A stretch of 64,000 nt of DNA from Citrobacter amalonaticus (GTDB lineage Bacteria > Pseudomonadota > Gammaproteobacteria > Enterobacterales > Enterobacteriaceae). The notes below the pieces were generated by a model. It saw nothing but the letters and a program-made list of their open reading frames with translations, ran no database searches and had not been told where the DNA came from. The DNA is taken from the NCBI GenBank assembly GCA_028994555.1, contig JARDVN010000001.1:3162001-3226000 (forward strand). The letters run 5' to 3'. The position numbers and the translations under genes were made by a program. Shown here piece after piece: positions 46,306 through 55,730 of the stretch. Position 1 is the stretch's first letter. The number at the start of each line of letters is the position of its first letter.

Positions 46306-46317
46306 GGAATTTTGCAA

Positions 46318-46527
46318 ATGGCAAAGATTAAAGGTCAAGTTAAGTGGTTCAACGAGTCTAAAGGTTTTGGCTTTATTACTCCGGCTGATGGCAGCAAAGA
46401 CGTGTTCGTACACTTCTCCGCTATCCAGGGTAATGGCTTCAAAACTCTGGCTGAAGGCCAGAACGTTGAGTTCGAAATTCAGGACGGCCAGAAAGGTCCG
46501 GCTGCTGTTAACGTAACAGCTATCTGA
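46318..46527 (+). CDS. cspC: Cold shock-like protein CspC
   Basis: A 69-residue OB-fold nucleic acid chaperone, constitutively expressed, reported to stabilise rpoS mRNA and antiterminate transcription. RNP1 is KGFGFITP and RNP2 is VFVHFSAI. It begins [14 protein letters not shown], with AAGGAATTTT upstream. It is followed by a clear terminator. Confidence 0.98.
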
Positions 46528-46573
46528 TCGACACCACTGATTTGAAGCGCATCTGCGCATCAACCTCAGATTT

Positions 46574-46600
46574 AAAGCCTCGCTGATGCGGGGCTTTTTC
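46574..46600 (+). terminator. Terminator of yobF-cspC
   Basis: Stem AAAGCCTCGC / GCGGGGCTTT (one G-U) with loop TGAT, then TTTTTC. Confidence 0.85.
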
Positions 46601-46746
46601 ATTCATCTTCCTTCAAAGTATGTCTGAATGCCACCTTCGTTAGCGCTTTGTTGCAAAGCCGTGATGTTATTAGCATTGTTGTCACCGCTTTTCCGCCGTT
46701 ATTCCCGTTAAATCAGTCACCTGAATATCATTTTTCCGGAGAACAG

Positions 46747-48493
46747 GTGAAAAAGAAAAGTGATGGTACGGCGCGAAGTTTCACACCGCTACGCTTTGCA
46801 CTACTTTGTATCGCCATACTGCTGAGTCTGGGGTTACTCCTGGGACGCGTCGCATGGTTGCAGATTGTCGAACCCGATCGCCTGGTCAGGCAAGAAGATA
46901 TGCGCTCGTTGCGTGAAGTTACCATAGCATCGCCGCGGGGAATGATCACTGACCGACAGGGGCGGCCACTGGCGGTCAGTGTACCGGTAAATGCGGTCTG
47001 GGCTGACCCCAAAACGCTGTTGAGCAAGGGGGGGCGTTGGCGTCAACGAACGCTGGCAGGCGCTGGCGAATACGCTGCATCTTTCGCTCACGACCCTGGC
47101 GGCACGCGTTAACCACAATCCGTCGGCACGGTTTATCTATCTTGCACGCCAGGTCTCTGCGCAACAGGCAAAATGGATCGATAAGCTGGATCTGCCTGGA
47201 ATCAACCTGCGCGAAGAGTCCCGGCGGTTTTATCCGGCAGGGCATATCGCGGCGAATCTGATTGGTTTCACTAATATTGATGGGCAGGGTATCGAAGGGG
47301 TTGAGAAAAGCTTTAACGCACAGTTAATGGGAAAACCTGGTTCTCGCCTGGTTCGCAAGGATAAATTCGGTCACGTGATTGAAAACATCACGGAAGTTAA
47401 TCCTGTGCCGGCACATCAACTACAACTCAGCATTGATGAGCGACTGCAGACGGTCACCGAGGATGCGCTGGACAACGCGGTTAGCTGGAACAAAGCGGAA
47501 TCCGGCGCTGCTGTGCTGGTAGATGTTGCCACCGGCGAGATTTTATCGATGGCCAGTTTCCCTGATTTTAATCCAAACAACCGTGAGGGTGCGGTGCTTG
47601 ATGATTTTCGCAATCGTGCGATTAGCGACACCTTTGAGCCGGGTTCGACGGTGAAACCGCTGGTTGTTATGACGGCGTTAGAGCAGGGGATTGTCCAGCC
47701 AGATAGCGTGATCGACACGCATCCGTTTTTCCTCGACGGGCATCGCATTCGCGACGTAGGCTTTTACCCTGAACTGACGCTGACCGGTATTTTGCAAAAA
47801 TCGAGCGACACCGGGGTTTCGCATCTCTCATTAGCGATGCCCATCCAGCGATTAGTGGATACGTATCAACGCTTTGGCTTCGGACAGCCCACAGGTCTGG
47901 GACTGACCGGCGAGAGCCGGGGGCTAATGCCACAGCGTCGCTACTGGAGCGACCTGGATCGCGCAACCTTTGCCTTCGGCTATGGCCTGATGGTGACGCC
48001 GCTGCAACTGGCGCACGTCTATGCCACGATTGGCAGTTTTGGCCTGTATCGACCGCTCTCAATTACGCGTATCGATCCGCCCGTCATTGGCAAGCGTGTG
48101 ATGTCGGAAGCGCTGGTCAGACAGGTAGAACATATGATGGAAAGCGTTGCACTGCCGGGTGGCGGCGGGATGAAGGCGGCGGTCCGGGATTATCGCGTGG
48201 CGGTTAAAACCGGGACGGCGAAGAAGATCGGCGATGACGGGAAATATGTGGACAAATATGTGGCTTACACCGCAGGAGTGGCACCGGCAAGCAACCCGAA
48301 GTTTGCGCTGGTAGTGGTAATCAACGATCCACAAAACGGTGCCTATTACGGTGGCGCGGTGTCGGCACCGGTATTTAGCCAGATAATGGGCGATGTGCTG
48401 CGACTGGAAAACGTTAAGCCAGATGGCATGCCCGCCGACTCCCGTCATTTGCTGGTGATGCAGGGCAATCCACAGACATTCCACATACGCTAA
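46747..48493 (+). CDS. Second FtsI-like transpeptidase, PBP3SAL type (one homopolymer frameshift)
   Basis: A class B penicillin-binding protein paralogous to FtsI. From GTG 46747 it reads MKKKSDGTARSFTPLRFALL, then one membrane segment and the PBP dimerisation domain. The transpeptidase motifs are STVK in FEPGSTVKPL, SSD in LQKSSDTGVS (SxN position) and KTG in VAVKTGTAKK. One extra G (47028-47034) breaks it; repaired it reads LLSKGGVGVNERWQALANTLHLSL. 581 residues. It matches Salmonella PBP3SAL, described as an acid/intracellular-condition division transpeptidase. E. coli K-12 lacks it here. Confidence 0.9.
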
Positions 48494-48556
48494 GTGATTC
48501 TCCCAGGGCGTAAATCGCGTTACACTTGCGGCCTGAATTTACCTGCCGGAGTTGTT

Positions 48557-49366
48557 ATGTCGTTTTCCTGCCCACTTTGTCACCAACCCCTTGCGCACGT
48601 AACGAACAGCTTTGTCTGTCCGCAGCGGCATCAGTTTGATGTGGCTAAAGAAGGCTACGTCAACCTGTTGCCGGTGCAGCATAAACGTTCGCGCGACCCG
48701 GGTGACAGCGCGGAGATGATGCAGGCGCGGCGTGCGTTTCTGGATGCCGGACACTATCAGCCATTGCGTGACGCCATCGTTGAACACCTTTCCACACGCC
48801 TCGACGCGTCGGCGACCTCGATTCTCGACATCGGTTGTGGGGAAGGGTATTACACGCATGCTTTTGCTGATGCGCTGCCGACGACGACTACCTATGGGCT
48901 GGATGTGGCGAAGGTTGCGATTAAAGCGGCGGCCAGACGCTATCCGCAGGTGACATTCTGCGTCGCCTCGAGTCATCGTCTGCCGTTTGCGGATGCCTGC
49001 CTGGACGCGGTTGTGCGGATTTACGCGCCGTGTAAAGCTCAAGAGCTGGCGCGCGTGGTTAAGCCGGGCGGTTGGGTAATCACGGCAACGCCGGGACCGC
49101 GGCATTTAATGGAGCTGAAAGGGCTGATTTACGACGAGATCCGGCTCCATGCGCCGCATACAGAGCAACTGGAAGGCTTCACCCTACAGGAAGACATCAC
49201 GCTGGCATACCCGATGAGCCTGAGCGGGAAGGTAGCGGTGGCGTTATTGCAGATGACGCCATTTGCCTGGCGGGCGAAGCCGGCGGTCTGGGAACAACTG
49301 GCGAGTAGAGAAACGTTTGACTGCCAGACGGATTTTCGACTTCACCTCTGGCAGCGTGCGGATTAA
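48557..49366 (+). CDS. rlmA: 23S rRNA (guanine745-N1)-methyltransferase
   Basis: RlmA (RrmA) methylates G745 in helix 35 of 23S rRNA using SAM. The N-terminal zinc finger reads [12 protein letters not shown], then [10 protein letters not shown]; the SAM-binding motif is [16 protein letters not shown] and motif IV is IYAPCK. I use ATG 48557, which gives the E. coli length of 269; the frame is open upstream to 48494. Its stop overlaps the convergent mntP stop by four bases. Confidence 0.96.
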   Translation: MSFSCPLCHQPLAHVTNSFVCPQRHQFDVAKEGYVNLLPVQHKRSRDPGDSAEMMQARRAFLDAGHYQPLRDAIVEHLSTRLDASATSILDIGCGEGYYTHAFADALPTTTTYGLDVAKVAIKAAARRYPQVTFCVASSHRLPFADACLDAVVRIYAPCKAQELARVVKPGGWVITATPGPRHLMELKGLIYDEIRLHAPHTEQLEGFTLQEDITLAYPMSLSGKVAVALLQMTPFAWRAKPAVWEQLASRETFDCQTDFRLHLWQRAD

Positions 49367-49929
49367 CCGTGAAAGTGCGTCCAGAGGATTTGGACGCCGA
49401 TACCGATCAGTACCACCCCACCGAGGATTTCAGCGCGTTTGCCAAGCAGCGGGCCAATGAAGCGACCGACCATCATCCCCAGTGTGGACATGATCAGCGT
49501 GGCACAACCGATAGCTAATGCGGTAGCGATAATGTTGACCTGCAGGAATGCCAGCCCTACACCGACCGCCATAGCATCGAGGCTGGTGGCGATGGCGGTG
49601 GTGACCAGTAACCAAAAACCGTGACGGCGCAATGGTTCGTTGTCTTCATCATCCGCGCCGCGAAATCCCTCAATAATCATACGCCCACCCAGAAAGACCA
49701 GCAGAATGAAGGCAATCCAGTGATTCCATTCCAGCACGAATTTGCTGGCTAACATCCCCAGCGCCCAGCCGATCAGCGGCGTCAACGTTTCGACTGCGCC
49801 GAAAATCAAACCTGTGCGCAACGCTTCAGAGAATTTAGGTTTATGCAGGGTGGCGCCCTTGCCAATTGATGCCGCGAAAGCATCCATCGACATGCCAAAA
49901 GCGAGAATAATGGTGGCGGTGATATTCAT
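49363..49929 (-). CDS. mntP: Manganese efflux pump MntP
   Basis: MntP exports excess Mn2+. The 188-residue frame from ATG 49929 ([25 protein letters not shown]) has six membrane segments with conserved acidic residues in [15 protein letters not shown] and [11 protein letters not shown], two DUF204 repeats typical of the family. Upstream lies a yybP-ykoY manganese riboswitch. The convergent rlmA end overlaps its stop. Confidence 0.96.
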   Translation of the reverse strand: MNITATIILAFGMSMDAFAASIGKGATLHKPKFSEALRTGLIFGAVETLTPLIGWALGMLASKFVLEWNHWIAFILLVFLGGRMIIEGFRGADDEDNEPLRRHGFWLLVTTAIATSLDAMAVGVGLAFLQVNIIATALAIGCATLIMSTLGMMVGRFIGPLLGKRAEILGGVVLIGIGVQILWTHFHG

Positions 49930-49939
49930 AGCAGCGTCC

Positions 49940-50150
49940 TGACCGGGGTTTCCATAAAACACACCACTGCCCCCAGTAAACATGCGCACCTGAACTTGCG
50001 TTCATATGGTATGCATAGCAGTTGATGTGCCTATGGTCTCGCCTGACTGAAAGGGATTTCAGTCCGTACGTGCCACGTTTTGCAACGAGTATGTTGACAC
50101 GTACATTTCCGGAGTCTGGAAATCGGCTACTCCCCAAATGACGGCGCAAC
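49940..50150 (-). promoter_or_regulatory. yybP-ykoY manganese riboswitch in the mntP leader
   Basis: The mntP leader is about 220 bases and on the minus strand carries the yybP-ykoY hallmarks: TTTGGGGAGTAGCC at the 5' side, a central ACGTGGCACGTACGG block, a hairpin GACTGAAA / TTTCAGTC, and near the ribosome site TTTACTGGGGG. It is very similar to the E. coli mntP leader, where Mn2+ binding frees the ribosome site. Boundaries are approximate. Confidence 0.85.
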
Positions 50151-50204
50151 CTTAACATATTTTGAGAATATAAAACAACTGCGGACAAATAATATTTGAC
50201 TTCT

Positions 50205-50226
50205 TACTGAAAACGATTTTCATTTA
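50205..50226. promoter_or_regulatory. Possible Fur box upstream of the mntP leader
   Basis: GAAAACGATTTTCATTTAG resembles the 19-bp Fur consensus (GATAATGATAATCATTATC) and lies just beyond the leader's 5' end. Fur is reported to affect E. coli mntP. The match is moderate, and an MntR site could overlap. Confidence 0.4.
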
Positions 50227-50345
50227 GGTTTATGGGTTGCCAGAACGTTAAAATAAATAACATTACTGTGGCTGGGTTATAGCCTTAGCTATGTTTTTAA
50301 TTGTATTTAAATCGTGAAAAACAAAGCACAGGCTATGTTACTAAC

Positions 50346-50805
50346 TCACTGAGATGAAACAAGAAGCTTATATATCTTTTCCAGATCGTCGATATTTCGT
50401 ACGCGAATAAGCAGGCGCCGTTGTTCTAATTGCATCACCAGAACACCATCTTCCGATAAATTCATCTCTTTAATACGGTTATATTCTATCCATACGTTGG
50501 CGAAGAAAAATCCATCCTGTTTGAAGAGGATCTTAGGAACCCTAATCCAGAAAATATAAAACCCCATCAACGCCAGTGCACATAATAGCCAGGTAGTTAT
50601 GATCGCCCCATGGCTGGTGACATTGTTATAGATAAGGATCGCGATGAGGCCGATGAAAATGACGCTGTCGACGCGGCTTCGGCGTAGCAGGGGGGATGGC
50701 AAGCAGTGTCGGGCCATTGCGGCGTGGCATGATGAACTGATCGTAAATGGCGTAAGCCAGTAACGCGGCAATAAAGAAAACCAGCACCAGGTCCGTGATA
50801 GTCAT
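50346..50805 (-). CDS. yobD: YobD, UPF0266 membrane protein (one homopolymer frameshift)
   Basis: A 152-residue inner-membrane protein with about three hydrophobic helices and a C-terminal cytoplasmic part ([38 protein letters not shown]); function unknown. ATG 50805 gives [24 protein letters not shown]; one extra base in the G run 50690-50695 breaks the frame, repaired as [22 protein letters not shown]. It lies downstream of manXYZ beyond the duplicated terminator. Confidence 0.92.
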
Positions 50806-50831
50806 TAATCCTTGTTCCTCCAGATAAAAAA

Positions 50832-50851
50832 CGGGGCCTTATAGGCCCCGG
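50832..50851. terminator. Terminator hairpin of manXYZ, distal copy
   Basis: CGGGGCCTTATAGGCCCCGG: 7-bp stem CGGGGCC / GGCCCCG with loop TTATA. On the minus strand it is followed by six T, so it is a working terminator for manXYZ. The same sequence recurs at 50994-51013. Confidence 0.85.
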
Positions 50852-50992
50852 GAGAGTGATGACAAACTTTATCCCGATACCGGGCAAGCAGAGATCACCT
50901 AATTAAAAACCAGGAAAATCAATTTATTGATTTTCGGCTGATAACCACAAAGAAGGAAAAACCACGTTTTTTCCTTCTTTGTCAGCAGTATG
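50852..50992 (-). mobile_element. 141-bp terminator-targeted repeat element, copy 2
   Basis: Exactly the same length as the copy at 29617-29757 and aligned to it without gaps (14 differences by my count). It is flanked by two exact copies of the manXYZ terminator hairpin (CGGGGCCTTATAGGCCCCGG), a sequence unrelated to the hairpin at the first site. Differences fall mainly in an unpaired stretch and hairpin loops; the stems AAAATCAAT / ATTGATTTT and AAAGAAGGA / TCCTTCTTT are unchanged. The orientation relative to the terminator is the same as in copy 1. Confidence 0.75.
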
Positions 50993-50993
50993 A

Positions 50994-51013
50994 CGGGGCC
51001 TTATAGGCCCCGG
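50994..51013. terminator. Duplicated terminator hairpin, copy next to manZ
   Basis: An exact repeat of the 20-base hairpin at 50832, 15 bases after the manZ stop. On the minus strand no T tract follows it, because the 141-bp element intervenes. Confidence 0.8.
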
Positions 51014-51028
51014 TAGTGTACTACAGTC

Positions 51029-51882
51029 TTACAGACCTAACAGGCCAACCGCGTAACCCGCGATACCGATGACGAAGAAGCCAACGATAATCCACAGCGG
51101 GTTCACTTTCTTACGCAGCAACCACATACAGGCGAAGGTAAGGAGCAACGGAACCAGACCCGGCATCAACTGGTCGAGAATGGTCTGTACGGTGGTGACA
51201 CGTGTCTGACCATCCTGACCGGTGATGGTTGAAACCACCAGTGGGATGTTCACGTGTGTCCACTTGTTCACCAACGCCCCCATGACAAACAGGCCGAGGA
51301 TTGACGCCCCCCTCAGTCAGTTTCTGCAGGAAGCCGCCGCCCATATCCTTAACGATATCGACACCTTTACGGTAACCGTAGGCAACACCGTAGTAGCGGG
51401 TCAGCAGACGGACGGCGTTGAACAGGATGAAGAACAGCAGTGGGCCGAGCAGGCTGCCGCTCATCGCGATACCCGCACCTAACGCGGCGAATACCGGACG
51501 CACAGTCCCCCCAGAAAATCGGGTCGCCCACACCTGCCAGCGGACCCATCAGACCGACTTTGATACCGTTGATGGCACCATCGTCAATCTCTGCGCCGTT
51601 AGCACGCTGTTCTTCCATCGCCAGGGTTACGCCGAGAACCGGTGCCGCAACGTACGGATGGGTGTTAAAGAATTCCAGGTGACGCTTAATGGCTTGCTTA
51701 CGCGCATCGTTGTTCTCTGGGTACAAGCGACGAATCGCCGGTACCATGGAGAAGCAAAAACCCAGCGCCTGCATACGTTCGAAGTTCCATGAACCCTGAA
51801 ACAGGTTAGAACGAATGAACACGCCACGAATGTCACTCTGTGTGAGTTTTTTCTCAGTGGTAGTTTTAGTCATATCAACCAT
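51029..51882 (-). CDS. manZ: PTS mannose-specific EIID component (two homopolymer frameshifts)
   Basis: ManZ is the IID membrane subunit of the mannose/glucosamine permease. From ATG 51882 it reads MVDMTKTTTEKKLTQSDIRGVFIRSNLFQGSWNFERMQALGF, the PTS EIID signature. It is broken by one extra base in the C run at 51507-51512 (repair gives GDPIFWGTVRPVFAALGAG) and one at 51307-51312 (repair gives LTEGASILGLFVMGALVNKW). The repaired length is 283, as in E. coli. A GTG nine bases upstream is in frame. Confidence 0.95.
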
Positions 51883-51894
51883 TTCGCTCACCTG

Positions 51895-52695
51895 TTAGTC
51901 CAGTTCGTTATCGAGGTCGTTATTACCAGCAGCCTGCGCTGGTGCACCTGCCACGCGGTTATATTTCGGGCTCAGTTGGATGTAGAGGATGGCCATTACT
52001 GCACCAATCACACCCAGAGCAACCAGGTTGAAGTTAGTAAATGCGGCGGTCACGAAGCCAAGGTAGAAGAACGGCATCAGGTAGCCTGCACGCATCATGT
52101 TGATAACCATCGCGTAACCGACCACAACGATCATGCCACCGGCGATGTTCAGACCGCCAGTTACCACTTCCGGAATCGCATTCAGCATGCTCTGAACTTC
52201 GCTGGTGCCGACGGAAATCGCAACGATAACGGCCGGGATAGCGATACGCATCGCCTGCAGGAACAGGGAGGAGACATGCAGCCAGGAGAGCGCTGTCAGG
52301 TTACCGTTTTCCGCCGCTTTATCCGCCGCGTGCTGGAATGCCACGGTGATAGTACGAACGATAATGGTCAGAACCTGGCCTGCCGCCGCCAGCGGAATCG
52401 CCAGCGCGATACCGGCACCGATGCTTTGGTGGCCTGCGATAACCAGAACGGTAGAGATAATGGACGCCAGTGCGGCATCAGGTGCAACGGCTGCACCGAT
52501 GTTCATCCAGCCCAGAGCGATCATTTCCAGGGTACCACCGATGATAATACCGGTTTTCATATCCCCGAGAACGGCGCCAATCAGCGTACAGGCCACCAGT
52601 GGGCGGTGGAACTGAAATTCATCGAGTACCGACTCCATACCCGCGATACATGCGACGATGAACACCAGCACAATCTGAAGAGTGGTAATCTCCAT
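51895..52695 (-). CDS. manY: PTS mannose-specific EIIC component
   Basis: ManY is the IIC membrane subunit; with ManZ it forms the sugar channel (also used by phage lambda DNA and some bacteriocins). It is intact at 266 residues, MEITTLQIVLVFIVACIAGM, with EFQFHRPLVACTLIGAVLGD and LEMIALGWMNIGAAVAPDAALAS of the EIIC-Man family. It lies between manX (58 bases) and manZ (12 bases). Confidence 0.98.
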   Translation of the reverse strand: MEITTLQIVLVFIVACIAGMESVLDEFQFHRPLVACTLIGAVLGDMKTGIIIGGTLEMIALGWMNIGAAVAPDAALASIISTVLVIAGHQSIGAGIALAIPLAAAGQVLTIIVRTITVAFQHAADKAAENGNLTALSWLHVSSLFLQAMRIAIPAVIVAISVGTSEVQSMLNAIPEVVTGGLNIAGGMIVVVGYAMVINMMRAGYLMPFFYLGFVTAAFTNFNLVALGVIGAVMAILYIQLSPKYNRVAGAPAQAAGNNDLDNELD

Positions 52696-52753
52696 TGTAC
52701 TTCTCCTATTGCTATAACAGCCTTAAGTGTGAAAGCTCATTCAATGCCAGGGG

Positions 52754-53722
52754 TTACTTGCCCACTTTGGCAATCAAATCCATCATTTTCAGTTTCTGAT
52801 CGGTTGACACTTTACGCGCCTCAAGCTCAATACCGCGGGCATTGAGTTTGTTAAAGGCCTCGATGTCCTTCTCATCGACAGAGATGGCGTTGTTGACCTG
52901 CGTTTTACCCTGACGGTAAGCCATACCGCCAATGTTCACCGAAGTGATTTTCACGCCGCCTTCGACAATGCGCTCAACATCGGTCGGGTTAGTGAACAGC
53001 AGCATCACACGTTCGCCAGCATATTTCGGGTTGTTGTAGACGCGAATCATCTTGGCGACATCGACCACGTGAGCGGTTACGCCAGGAGGCGCTACCTGCG
53101 TCAACAGCGTTTTACGCACGTTGTCTGCGGCCACTTCATCGCTGACCACGATAATGCGGGTCACATTGGTTTCTTTAGTCCAGCGGGTAGCCACCTGACC
53201 GTGGATTAAACGGTCATCGATACGCGCAAGACCGATTTTCATGTAATCGTTCGGTCCCATTGGTTTCGCCGGAGATGCGGCTTTGGGGGTAGCTGCGACA
53301 GGGGCAGGAGTCGCTTTTTCAGCCGGTTTCGCTTTCAGCGCCTTCACGCCTTCGCGACCGGTTTCAACGGCCAGCGCCACCAACTCATCGAAGCTCGGGT
53401 TATCGTCACGCGCCATCAGCGTTTCGACCAGCATGGGGATGTTGACTCCAGCAATCACTTCATACTGTTCTTTATCGACGACAATGCGGCTGGCAGCGTT
53501 GAACGGACTGCCTCCCCAGGTATCAACGAGAAACAGCACGCCTTTACTGGTATCGAGTTTTGCCAACTGAGCGTTGTACTTTTCAATCAGCGTTTCAGCA
53601 TTCTCGCCGGGCACGAAATCGATCCAGCCGACGTTCTCCTGCTCGCCTAACAGCATTTCTGCTGTCTTGAGTAACTGCTCTGCAGCCCAACCATGTGTGC
53701 CTATAACAATAGCAATGGTCAC
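52754..53722 (-). CDS. manX: PTS mannose-specific EIIAB component
   Basis: ManX carries the cytoplasmic IIA and IIB domains. The IIA phosphohistidine is in IVIGTHGWAAEQL (His10). An Ala/Pro/Lys-rich linker (KPAEKATPAPVAATPKAA) leads to the IIB domain, with its phosphohistidine in DDRLIHGQVATRW. It is intact at 322 residues, first gene of manXYZ. The upstream region carries plausible Mlc and CRP sites. Confidence 0.98.
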   Translation of the reverse strand: MTIAIVIGTHGWAAEQLLKTAEMLLGEQENVGWIDFVPGENAETLIEKYNAQLAKLDTSKGVLFLVDTWGGSPFNAASRIVVDKEQYEVIAGVNIPMLVETLMARDDNPSFDELVALAVETGREGVKALKAKPAEKATPAPVAATPKAASPAKPMGPNDYMKIGLARIDDRLIHGQVATRWTKETNVTRIIVVSDEVAADNVRKTLLTQVAPPGVTAHVVDVAKMIRVYNNPKYAGERVMLLFTNPTDVERIVEGGVKITSVNIGGMAYRQGKTQVNNAISVDEKDIEAFNKLNARGIELEARKVSTDQKLKMMDLIAKVGK

Positions 53723-54164
53723 TTGCTACCTCCTTTATTATCGTTAACACATCAACGTGAGAGATGTATTTGAATCGCCGTCCGCAACAGAATCGATTCA
53801 GATAAGGGTTACAATGAAAAACATATGATGTCCGTGAATTATTTTAGATATCGAAAAAAATATTTTATGTGATGAAGATCCGTAATTTAGCTTTCGCCAA
53901 TGAGAAATTTCGTAGAGTAAAATATCCCTGTTACAACTCTTTGCAAAGGAAGGTAAATCTTTGCCAAAAACCCGTTGCCTCTGTTATGTTTACGTTCTGT
54001 TTAACTTACCAGGAGTATAGGGCACTAGCCCGCTGTATGGATCGTCACCGACGTCATTTCATCTTAAGGTCGCATCGCGCCTGCCAGTCTGGCATGTCTT
54101 GCCACACGTTTTGTCTGCACTGTGTTTTATCGCCTGTTAACCATTCCTTAAGCAGGAGCTTGTC
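53723..54164. other. manX-yoaE divergent intergenic region
   Basis: A 442-base control region. The left part holds the manXYZ promoter sites. The right about 150 bases before yoaE look like a structured leader (CGCGCCTGCCAGTCTGGCA and following), but I cannot assign a riboswitch. There is no supportable gene. Confidence 0.45.
53838..53864. promoter_or_regulatory. Possible Mlc/NagC operator for manXYZ
   Basis: TTATTTTAGATATCGAAAAA followed by A/T bases has the T-tract / CG / A-tract layout of Mlc and NagC operators, 116 bases before manX. TGTGATGAAGATCCG (53868-53882) beside it resembles a CRP half site. Mlc and CRP control of manXYZ is known in E. coli. Confidence 0.4.
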
Positions 54165-55724
54165 ATGGAATTCTTAATGGACCCCTCGATTTGGGCGGGT
54201 TTGCTCACGCTTGTTGTCCTGGAAATTGTTCTGGGTATCGATAACCTGGTTTTTATTGCGATTCTAGCGGATAAGCTGCCGCCAAAGCAGCGTGACAAAG
54301 CGCGCCTGATTGGTTTATCCCTGGCGCTCGTTATGCGTCTGGCCCTGCTGTCCATTATTTCGTGGATGGTCACCCTGACTAAACCGCTGTTCAGCGTCAT
54401 GGATTTCACCTTCTCCGGTCGTGATTTGATCATGCTGCTGGGAGGGATCTTCCTGTTATTTAAAGCCACCACCGAACTACATGAACGGCTGGAAAACCGT
54501 GAACATGACGCCGGGCACGGTAAAGGGTATGCCAGCTTCTGGGTCGTTGTGACGCAGATTGTGATTCTGGATGCGGTGTTCTCGCTGGATGCGGTGATTA
54601 CGGCCGTCGGCATGGTAAACCATCTGCCTGTGATGATGGCGGCGGTCGTCATTGCGATGGCGGTAATGCTGTTAGCGTCCAAGCCGCTGACACGGTTCGT
54701 CAACCAACATCCGACGGTGGTGGTGCTCTGTCTGAGCTTCCTGTTGATGATTGGTCTGAGCCTGGTCGCCGAAGGTTTTGGTTTCCATATTCCGAAGGGT
54801 TACCTGTACGCCGCGATTGGCTTCTCGATAATCATCGAAGTGTTTAACCAGATTGCACGTCGTAATTTTATTCGCCATCAGTCAACGCTGCCGCTACGTG
54901 CGCGTACGGCTGATGCGATCCTGCGTCTGATGGGCGGAAAACGTCAGGCTGTGGTTCAGCAGGAAAGCGACAGTCAGACGGCGATACCGATCCCGGAAGG
55001 GGCATTTGCGGAAGAAGAACGTTATATGATTAATGGCGTTCTGACGCTGGCACAGCGCTCGCTGCGCGGCATTATGACACCGCGCGGCGAAATCAGTTGG
55101 GTGGATGCCAGTCTGAGTGTTGATGAGATCCGCGAGCAACTGCTCTCTTCGCCGCACAGCCTGTTCCCGGTGTGTCGTGGCGAACTGGATGAGATCATCG
55201 GTATCGTGCGCGCAAAAGAGCTGCTGGTGGCGCTGGAAGAGGGCGTCGACGTGGCGGCTATCGCGTCGGCATCACCGGCCATCGTGGTGCCGGAAACGCT
55301 GGATCCTATCAACCTGCTGGGTGTTCTGCGTCGCGCGCGCGGTAGCTTTGTTATTGTCACCAACGAGTTCGGGGTGGTGCAGGGGCTGGTTACGCCGCTG
55401 GATGTGCTTGAAGCCATTGCCGGTGAGTTCCCGGATGCTGATGAAACCCCGGAAATTACCGTTGACGGCGATGGCTGGTTAGTCAAAGGCGGCACCGATC
55501 TGCATGCCCTGCAACAGGCGCTGGCGGTGGATAACCTGGTTGATGAAGATGAAGACATCGCCACGGTGGCGGGACTGGTGATTGCAGCGAATGGGCACAT
55601 TCCCCGCACGGGTGATGTGATTGAGGTTCCTCCGCTGAGCATTACCATTGTCGACGCCAATGATTACCGCGTGGATTTGGTCCGAATTGTTAAAGAGCAA
55701 CCTGCGCAAGACGAAGAGGAGTAA
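54165..55724 (+). CDS. yoaE: YoaE, TerC-family membrane protein with CBS and CorC domains
   Basis: A 519-residue inner-membrane protein: the N-terminal TerC domain has about seven helices and acidic motifs ([34 protein letters not shown]), then tandem CBS domains ([15 protein letters not shown] and following), then a CorC/HlyC-type C-domain ([15 protein letters not shown]). TerC relatives handle metal ions, often manganese, sometimes metallating secreted enzymes. The substrate of YoaE is not certain. Intact; AGGAG precedes the start. Confidence 0.92.
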   Translation: MEFLMDPSIWAGLLTLVVLEIVLGIDNLVFIAILADKLPPKQRDKARLIGLSLALVMRLALLSIISWMVTLTKPLFSVMDFTFSGRDLIMLLGGIFLLFKATTELHERLENREHDAGHGKGYASFWVVVTQIVILDAVFSLDAVITAVGMVNHLPVMMAAVVIAMAVMLLASKPLTRFVNQHPTVVVLCLSFLLMIGLSLVAEGFGFHIPKGYLYAAIGFSIIIEVFNQIARRNFIRHQSTLPLRARTADAILRLMGGKRQAVVQQESDSQTAIPIPEGAFAEEERYMINGVLTLAQRSLRGIMTPRGEISWVDASLSVDEIREQLLSSPHSLFPVCRGELDEIIGIVRAKELLVALEEGVDVAAIASASPAIVVPETLDPINLLGVLRRARGSFVIVTNEFGVVQGLVTPLDVLEAIAGEFPDADETPEITVDGDGWLVKGGTDLHALQQALAVDNLVDEDEDIATVAGLVIAANGHIPRTGDVIEVPPLSITIVDANDYRVDLVRIVKEQPAQDEEE

Positions 55725-55730
55725 TCTCCT

